The translations under genes were made by a program, and so were the position numbers. This document shows positions 6,263 to 9,916 of a stretch of 9,916 nt of DNA, piece after piece. Under the pieces are notes generated by a model that saw nothing but the letters and a program-made list of their open reading frames with translations, did no database searches and had not been told where the DNA came from. Source of the stretch: Aurantibrevibacter litoralis (lineage in GTDB: Bacteria > Bacteroidota > Bacteroidia > Flavobacteriales > Flavobacteriaceae); assembly GCF_034651555.1 (NCBI RefSeq), contig NZ_JAYEEQ010000036.1, forward strand, positions 1 to 9,916. Reading direction: 5' to 3'. Numbering within the stretch: position 1 is the stretch's first letter; each line of letters begins with the position of its first letter.

Positions 6263-8425
6263 ATGAGAAAGAATTTTGCTTACGCTCTATTGGTTATTCT
6301 TATAGCCGTTGCTTCTTGTAGTTTTACGCAAAAAAAGTTCGAGAATAATGACAAAGATAAATTGTTGTTAGAACTCATCACTTATGTATTGGAAAAGGGA
6401 CATTATGAACCTAAAGCTATAAACGACGATTTTTCGGTACAGGTTTTCGAAGATTTTATTACTGTAGTAGATCCCACTAAAAGGTATTTTTTAGAAAGTG
6501 ATATCAGCGAATTTGAAAAATATAAATTCCAAATAGACGATCAAATTAAGAATACCGATATTAGTTTTTTCAATCTGGTTTATGATAGATTGATGAAAAG
6601 AATGGATGAGGCGAAACAACTGTATAAAGCAGTATTGGATGAGCGATTTGATTATAGTAAGGAAGAGTTTATCAATATTAATTATGAAGAGCAGCCCTTT
6701 GCCACATCAAAAAAAGAATTGAAAGAACGTTGGAGAAAGCAATTGAAATACGCCACGCTAGGCACGTACGATTCCAAAATAAAGGCCAGCAAAGGCGAAT
6801 TAGCTTCAGATGACGAATCACCTTCATCTACAGACAGCTCAGATAACAAAAAAGCGAAATCACCTACAGAAATTGAACAAGAAGCTCGGGAATCGACACG
6901 TACTACTCTAGATGAGTTTTTCGATTTTGTAGGCGAGTTGGAACGCAAAGATTGGTTTGTGCAATACATAAATACCATTGTTGAGGAGTTTGACCCCCAT
7001 ACCTATTATCTGGCACCCGATGAGAAAGAAAAATTTGACACCGGCATGTCCGGTAAATTTGAAGGTATTGGCGCACGACTTCAAAAGAAAAAAGATCAGA
7101 CAAAAATTGTAGAAATTATCTCTGGTGGTCCGGTTTGGCTAAATCAACAACTGGAAGTTGGCGATGAGATTCTTAAAGTAGGTCAGGAAGACGAACCACC
7201 AGTAGATATTGTGGGTATGCGCTTAGATGATGCTATTAAATTGATAAAAGGACCGAAAGGCTCTGTGGTGAAATTAACGGTTAGAAAAGTGGATGGTTCT
7301 ACGGAAATTATTTCAATTACCCGCGATGTGGTAGAATTGGAAGAATCGTATGCCAAATCTTCGTTGATTTTAAAAGAAGATCAAAAGTATGGTTTAATAA
7401 ATCTACCCAAATTTTATGTGGATTTTGAAAATTATAACGAAAGAAATGCGGCATCCGACGTGGCCAAAGAAGTGGAACGATTAAAACAAGAAGGCGCAGA
7501 AGGGCTTATACTCGATCTTAGGGATAACGGTGGTGGTTCTCTTAAAACAGTTGTTGAAATGGCCGGGCTCTTTATAAAAGACGGCCCTATTGTTCAAGTT
7601 AGATCGTCTGGAAAAGGCAAAGAAGTGTATGAGGACAAAGATGAACGCATTCAATGGGATGGTCCTTTGGTTATTTTGGTAAATGAACTATCGGCTTCGG
7701 CCTCTGAAATTTTAGCTGCAGCCATGCAAGATTATAAAAGAGCCGTGGTTATTGGCAGCAGGCAAACTTTTGGCAAAGGCACTGTACAAAATGTAATTCC
7801 GTTGGATAATATTGTTCGTAGCAACGAACACGGAGATTTGGGTGCCATAAAATTAACCACTCAAAAATTTTATAGAATTAATGGAGGCTCTACCCAATTG
7901 GAAGGCGTTAAGAGTGATGTGGTAGTGCCGGACCGTTACAGCTATATTGATTTGGGTGAGCGCGATCAGAATAACCCCTTACCATGGGATAAGATTTCAG
8001 CAGCCAATTTTAAACCGTGGAATGGCTATATTGACTACGAACAGACCTTAACTAATAGCACAAGACGAATGGCAGCCAATCCGCAGATAAAATTGATAGA
8101 AGAAAATGCGCAATGGCTAAAAAATCAGCAAGATGAAACCATAGTGTCCCTAAACTACGAGACCTACAAAAAGGAAGAAGAAAAGGTAAAGGAAAAGTCG
8201 GTCTATTTTAAATCATTATCCGATTACAATTCCCGGCTTACGTTTAAATCTCCAAGTTATGAGGAAGCGCTCTTTACCAAAGATACAACCCTGCGAGAGA
8301 AGCGATACCGCTGGCATAAAGATTTAGCCACCGATGTGTATGTGGAAGAAGGTGTAAATGTACTAGAGGATTTAAAACTGAATAACATGAAGAACTCGAG
8401 TAAATTGGCCAGTGTTAAGGGTTAG
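6263..8425 (+). CDS. prc: C-terminal processing (tail-specific) protease Prc/Tsp, lipoprotein form
   Basis: An S41A serine protease with a Ser-Lys dyad that degrades or trims envelope proteins from their C-termini. The N-terminus is a lipoprotein signal with lipobox VASC and Cys19, so the enzyme is probably membrane-anchored on the periplasmic side; E. coli Prc has an ordinary signal peptide instead. Domains in order: an N-terminal Tsp domain (about 30-230), a PDZ domain (about 255-350, including GKFEGIGARL and VGDEILKVG), the S41 core (about 360-560) and a C-terminal DUF3340-like region (about 560-705). By alignment to E. coli Prc, catalytic Ser479 lies in ELSASASEI, Lys505 in TFGKGTV and the accessory Asp490 in MQDYKR. 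A Ser/Asp-rich low-complexity insert lies at about 178-200. Its 720 residues are near the family norm (E. coli Prc is about 680). It is monocistronic and divergent from surE. Confidence 0.96.
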   Translation: MRKNFAYALLVILIAVASCSFTQKKFENNDKDKLLLELITYVLEKGHYEPKAINDDFSVQVFEDFITVVDPTKRYFLESDISEFEKYKFQIDDQIKNTDISFFNLVYDRLMKRMDEAKQLYKAVLDERFDYSKEEFININYEEQPFATSKKELKERWRKQLKYATLGTYDSKIKASKGELASDDESPSSTDSSDNKKAKSPTEIEQEARESTRTTLDEFFDFVGELERKDWFVQYINTIVEEFDPHTYYLAPDEKEKFDTGMSGKFEGIGARLQKKKDQTKIVEIISGGPVWLNQQLEVGDEILKVGQEDEPPVDIVGMRLDDAIKLIKGPKGSVVKLTVRKVDGSTEIISITRDVVELEESYAKSSLILKEDQKYGLINLPKFYVDFENYNERNAASDVAKEVERLKQEGAEGLILDLRDNGGGSLKTVVEMAGLFIKDGPIVQVRSSGKGKEVYEDKDERIQWDGPLVILVNELSASASEILAAAMQDYKRAVVIGSRQTFGKGTVQNVIPLDNIVRSNEHGDLGAIKLTTQKFYRINGGSTQLEGVKSDVVVPDRYSYIDLGERDQNNPLPWDKISAANFKPWNGYIDYEQTLTNSTRRMAANPQIKLIEENAQWLKNQQDETIVSLNYETYKKEEEKVKEKSVYFKSLSDYNSRLTFKSPSYEEALFTKDTTLREKRYRWHKDLATDVYVEEGVNVLEDLKLNNMKNSSKLASVKG

Positions 8426-8438
8426 AAAATCGTTCTAT

Positions 8439-8493
8439 TTTAGAGATTGATTTAAGTTAGTGCTGGGACTGTAATTCGTATGACACGAGGAAG
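8439..8493. repeat. Imperfect direct repeat, left copy, flanking the accessory gene pair
   Basis: This 55-base stretch aligns without gaps to 9785-9839 at 42 of 55 positions. Shared blocks are TTTAGAGA, GATTTAAGT, GTAATTCGT, GACACGAG and AAG. It lies just after the prc stop codon and before the Fic gene stop. A second GATTTAAGT in the same orientation occurs at 8514-8522, so this copy is itself bounded by a 9-base direct repeat. I see no open frame or other signal in the 100 bases between prc and the Fic gene. Confidence 0.6.
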
Positions 8494-8525
8494 TTCCTTA
8501 TACGTCAGCGGAGGATTTAAGTTTT

Positions 8526-9122
8526 TTAATTTTGAGCAAATTCTATTAGCGGGGTTATATTTCCGTTGTCAGCCTCTTTTAATGCTTTAATATATGCTCT
8601 TCTGGTTTCATCTGCTCTAACCATATTTGACTTGTGCCAACTGAAAATTTCTCTTCCGAAAATGGATTCAATAATTATATCAGCCATAATTCTGGAGTGC
8701 CTACCATTCCCATTAGGAAAGCAATGAATTGCTACGATTCGATGTTTAAATCTAATAGCAATTTCTTCAGGGGCATAAGTTTTGTTTTCAACCCAGTATG
8801 TGGTGTCATCAATTAGATTTTTCACTTCCATTCCTATTTTAGGCCATTTTATTCCAATGTTTTTATCCGTCTTTCTAAATTCGCCTGCCCATTTCCAAAC
8901 ATCACCGTACATTTTTTTGTGTACGTCTTTTATAAATTTTTCAGTCAATATTTTTTCAGGTTTTAAATTTGCTCTAATAGTCCATTCTACGGCTTTTTCA
9001 ATATTTAACTGTTCAAATTCATTGAGTTCTTTTTGTGTTGTTATTGATTTTATTTTTAGCCCTTCCTTTTCTTCCTCGTCTAAAGGTGTTTGCCCATCTG
9101 TATATGTTAGATTTAGTCCCAT
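8526..9122 (-). CDS. Fic/DOC-domain protein, mobile mystery protein B family
   Basis: A 198-residue protein with the Fic fold. Fic enzymes usually transfer AMP or another nucleotide group to a target protein, and many act as toxins. The Fic motif is at 133-144, HCFPNGNGRHSR, with the catalytic His133 and the anion-binding GNGR loop. Position 137 is Asn where most Fic enzymes have Asp or Glu as metal ligand; I believe NGNGR is common in this subfamily. A target-docking flap region, WKWAGEFRKTDKNIGI, is at 76-91. The N-terminus has TPLDEEEKEGL (12-22) and ITTQKELNEFEQLN (27-40), typical of mobile mystery protein B (TIGR02613). I see no clear (S/T)xxxE(G/N) inhibitory motif. The ATG overlaps the partner's 3' end by 10 bases, so the two are co-translated. 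The DNA is visibly more AT-rich than the surE-lpxB region. Family is secure; activity and target are unknown. Confidence 0.9.
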   Translation of the reverse strand: MGLNLTYTDGQTPLDEEEKEGLKIKSITTQKELNEFEQLNIEKAVEWTIRANLKPEKILTEKFIKDVHKKMYGDVWKWAGEFRKTDKNIGIKWPKIGMEVKNLIDDTTYWVENKTYAPEEIAIRFKHRIVAIHCFPNGNGRHSRIMADIIIESIFGREIFSWHKSNMVRADETRRAYIKALKEADNGNITPLIEFAQN

Positions 9123-9574
9123 AATGACCTTCTCATTTCCCTTTTTATTTCATTAGCTAAATCCATTATTGAATCACCGATTTTGTCTTCACTGATTCCC
9201 TGGTCCTCTAATTGCATATTTTGATTGGTTCTTAAAACAATTTTTCGAGCCAGCTCTTCCGCCTTTAAGTGGATTAGGTTTTCAATAGTACCATCTTTTG
9301 GAATATAGCCATAGACAAATTTCATATTTAAAGCATTCCCAACATCCTTTAATTTATTAATGGTTATCTGGCCTGTAGCTTCACGTTCCTCAATTTTTTG
9401 TATTGCTCCTTTAGTCAAGTCAAGTTTGGCTCCTAATTGTTCTCTGGTCATATTAAGAGTTGTTCTAATAGTATTTACCCATCCCTTTTGTGGAATCAGG
9501 ACCATTCCGGCATCTTTAAAACCAGCCAATTTTTGGTCGAGCTGTTCTATGAGGAGTTTTTTCTTGTTTCTCAT
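9113..9574 (-). CDS. Helix-turn-helix regulator, mobile mystery protein A family
   Basis: A 153-residue DNA-binding protein. Residues about 30-65 form an XRE-like helix-turn-helix: GWVNTIRTTLNMTREQLGAK, then LDLTKGAIQKIEEREATGQ. The N-terminus (KKLLIEQLDQKL) and the C-terminal helical part (LKAEELARKIVLRTN near 103-117) resemble the family named mobile mystery protein A (TIGR02612). That family is found upstream of the Fic-domain protein B, often on mobile elements. It is the first gene of the pair, and its stop lies inside the start of the Fic gene (10-base overlap). The likely role, by inference, is repressor of its own promoter and possibly antitoxin-like partner of the Fic protein. The promoter carries several ATAC/GTAT palindromes that are candidate binding sites. 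No truncation is seen. Confidence 0.88.
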   Translation of the reverse strand: MRNKKKLLIEQLDQKLAGFKDAGMVLIPQKGWVNTIRTTLNMTREQLGAKLDLTKGAIQKIEEREATGQITINKLKDVGNALNMKFVYGYIPKDGTIENLIHLKAEELARKIVLRTNQNMQLEDQGISEDKIGDSIMDLANEIKREMRRSLWD

Positions 9575-9586
9575 TTGTTAATTTTT

Positions 9587-9697
9587 ATACATATAAGTAT
9601 GTAAATTAAATCAAAAGTATCCAAATACGTATAAAAAAGCAAATAAAATAATATATATATGTATTCTTTTTTATTTTGAATTGATACAAATATGTAT
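9587..9697. promoter_or_regulatory. Cluster of ATAC/GTAT palindromes, putative autoregulatory operators
   Basis: Two sites share ATAC-N6-GTAT: 9587-9600 (just downstream of the -7 box) and 9684-9697. A third, 9651-9664, reads ATAT-N6-GTAT in an AT-repeat tract and is weaker. A fourth palindrome with no spacer, ATACGTAT, sits at 9625-9632 between the -33 and -7 boxes. The centres are spaced about 35, 29 and 33 bp apart, close to three helical turns each. The site at 9587 extends to TACATA/TATGTA arms (9588-9603). Binding by the adjacent HTH protein is inference. The DNA is A/T-rich, so some matches could be chance. Confidence 0.45.
9612..9643 (-). promoter_or_regulatory. Bacteroidota-type promoter of the HTH-Fic pair
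   Basis: On the minus strand TTTG (9640-9643) is followed after 20 bases by TACTTTTG (9612-9619). This is an exact -33/-7 pair for Bacteroidota (TTTG, TAnnTTTG) at the right spacing. The predicted start near 9605 gives a leader of about 30 A/T-rich bases before the ATG at 9574. The spacer contains the palindrome ATACGTAT. Confidence 0.7.
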
Positions 9698-9708
9698 AAA
9701 TCTATTCC

Positions 9709-9727
9709 GCGAAGTTTTAAACTTCGC
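9709..9727. repeat. Perfect palindrome upstream of the HTH-Fic promoter
   Basis: The arms GCGAAGTTT (9709-9717) and AAACTTCGC (9719-9727) are perfectly complementary around one T. No T-run follows on either strand, so a terminator is not well supported. It may be part of a dispersed repeat or the boundary of the accessory patch. The rest of 9728-9784 shows no gene or other signal. Confidence 0.45.
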
Positions 9728-9784
9728 AGTTCTACTACGTTTCAAAATAGGCATCGTTTGCATTATCACATAGAAGTCAGGGTA

Positions 9785-9839
9785 TTTAGAGACAGATTTA
9801 AGTGAGGACTTAAATCGTAATTCGTGGGACACGAGCAAG
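9785..9839. repeat. Imperfect direct repeat, right copy, with hairpins
   Basis: This is the partner of 8439-8493 (42 of 55 identical, same orientation, no gaps). This copy contains a perfect 9-bp hairpin, GATTTAAGT (9795-9803) with ACTTAAATC (9808-9816) around a 4-base loop, then a smaller one, TCGTG/CACGA (9822-9834). The left copy keeps only the first arm of the large hairpin. The remaining 9840-9916 shows no gene; the weak open frame crossing it on the minus strand looks spurious. Confidence 0.6.
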
Positions 9840-9916
9840 ATGTACTTTAGCCCCCAATAAGTTCGGAGTGATATTTTAAATTTCAAACTAATACATTTGA
9901 AAGATGAAATACAAGA

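Noticed and set aside
8488..8498. Short palindrome AGGAAGTTCCT as a terminator for prc or the Fic gene
   Set aside because: Only 5-bp arms with a single central base, no T-run, and no loop space for an RNA hairpin.
8782..9156. Open frame of 124 codons on the plus strand opposite the Fic gene
   Set aside because: It is antisense to a clear Fic-family gene, and its Phe/Ser-rich product is what an antisense frame of AT-rich coding DNA gives.
9671..9886. Open frame of 71 codons on the minus strand upstream of the HTH gene
   Set aside because: It crosses the palindrome, the direct repeat and an operator-like site. It lacks a recognisable family or promoter, and its product looks like translated repeat sequence.
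1..9916. CRISPR array, tRNA, rRNA, complete insertion sequence or integrase
   Set aside because: No regularly spaced identical repeats, no cloverleaf-like sequence with CCA-end context, and no transposase or recombinase motifs in any real gene.

Overview
The window looks like a chromosomal segment of a marine-type Flavobacteriaceae (Bacteroidota). The signs are: Bacteroidota-type promoter elements (two exact TAnnTTTG -7 boxes, one with a TTTG -33 element), no obvious Shine-Dalgarno sequences, a lipid A gene (so Gram-negative), lipoprotein signal peptides, moderately AT-rich DNA, and, from memory of the group, the gene neighbourhood prc / surE / small membrane protein / lpxB / NlpC-P60 / comEC. 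No genus can be named from sequence alone.

Layout. (1) 80-1033 (+): the C-terminal part of a POT/PTR peptide transporter whose first membrane segments are missing. A likely intrinsic terminator at 1065-1105 lies inside the convergent comEC 3' end. (2) 1046-4757 (-): an ordered block transcribed leftwards, lpxB (lipid-A-disaccharide synthase), an NlpC/P60 lipoprotein, then comEC (DNA-uptake channel). (3) 4792-4985: a gene-free stretch with six consecutive palindromes, the last a strong terminator. (4) 4996-6055 (-): surE (nucleotidase), overlapped by a small three-helix membrane protein, read from a recognisable promoter. (5) 6263-8425 (+): a divergent lipoprotein form of the C-terminal processing protease Prc/Tsp. 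(6) 8426-9916: an AT-richer accessory patch holding a two-gene unit of the families called mobile mystery protein A (HTH regulator) and B (Fic domain). Its promoter carries a cluster of ATAC/GTAT palindromes, and the unit lies between two imperfect copies of a 55-base direct repeat.

How the parts work together. Regions 2-5 are core envelope and housekeeping functions (lipid A synthesis, murein hydrolysis, DNA uptake, nucleotide phosphatase, periplasmic proteolysis). Region 6 is a cargo-like regulatory/toxin-type pair placed just 3' of prc. The most interesting material is this pair: repeated operator-like sites bracket and interrupt its promoter, its Fic motif has Asn where Fic AMP-transferases usually have Asp/Glu, and repeats flank it. 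Nothing in the window is a CRISPR array, rRNA, tRNA or complete insertion sequence.
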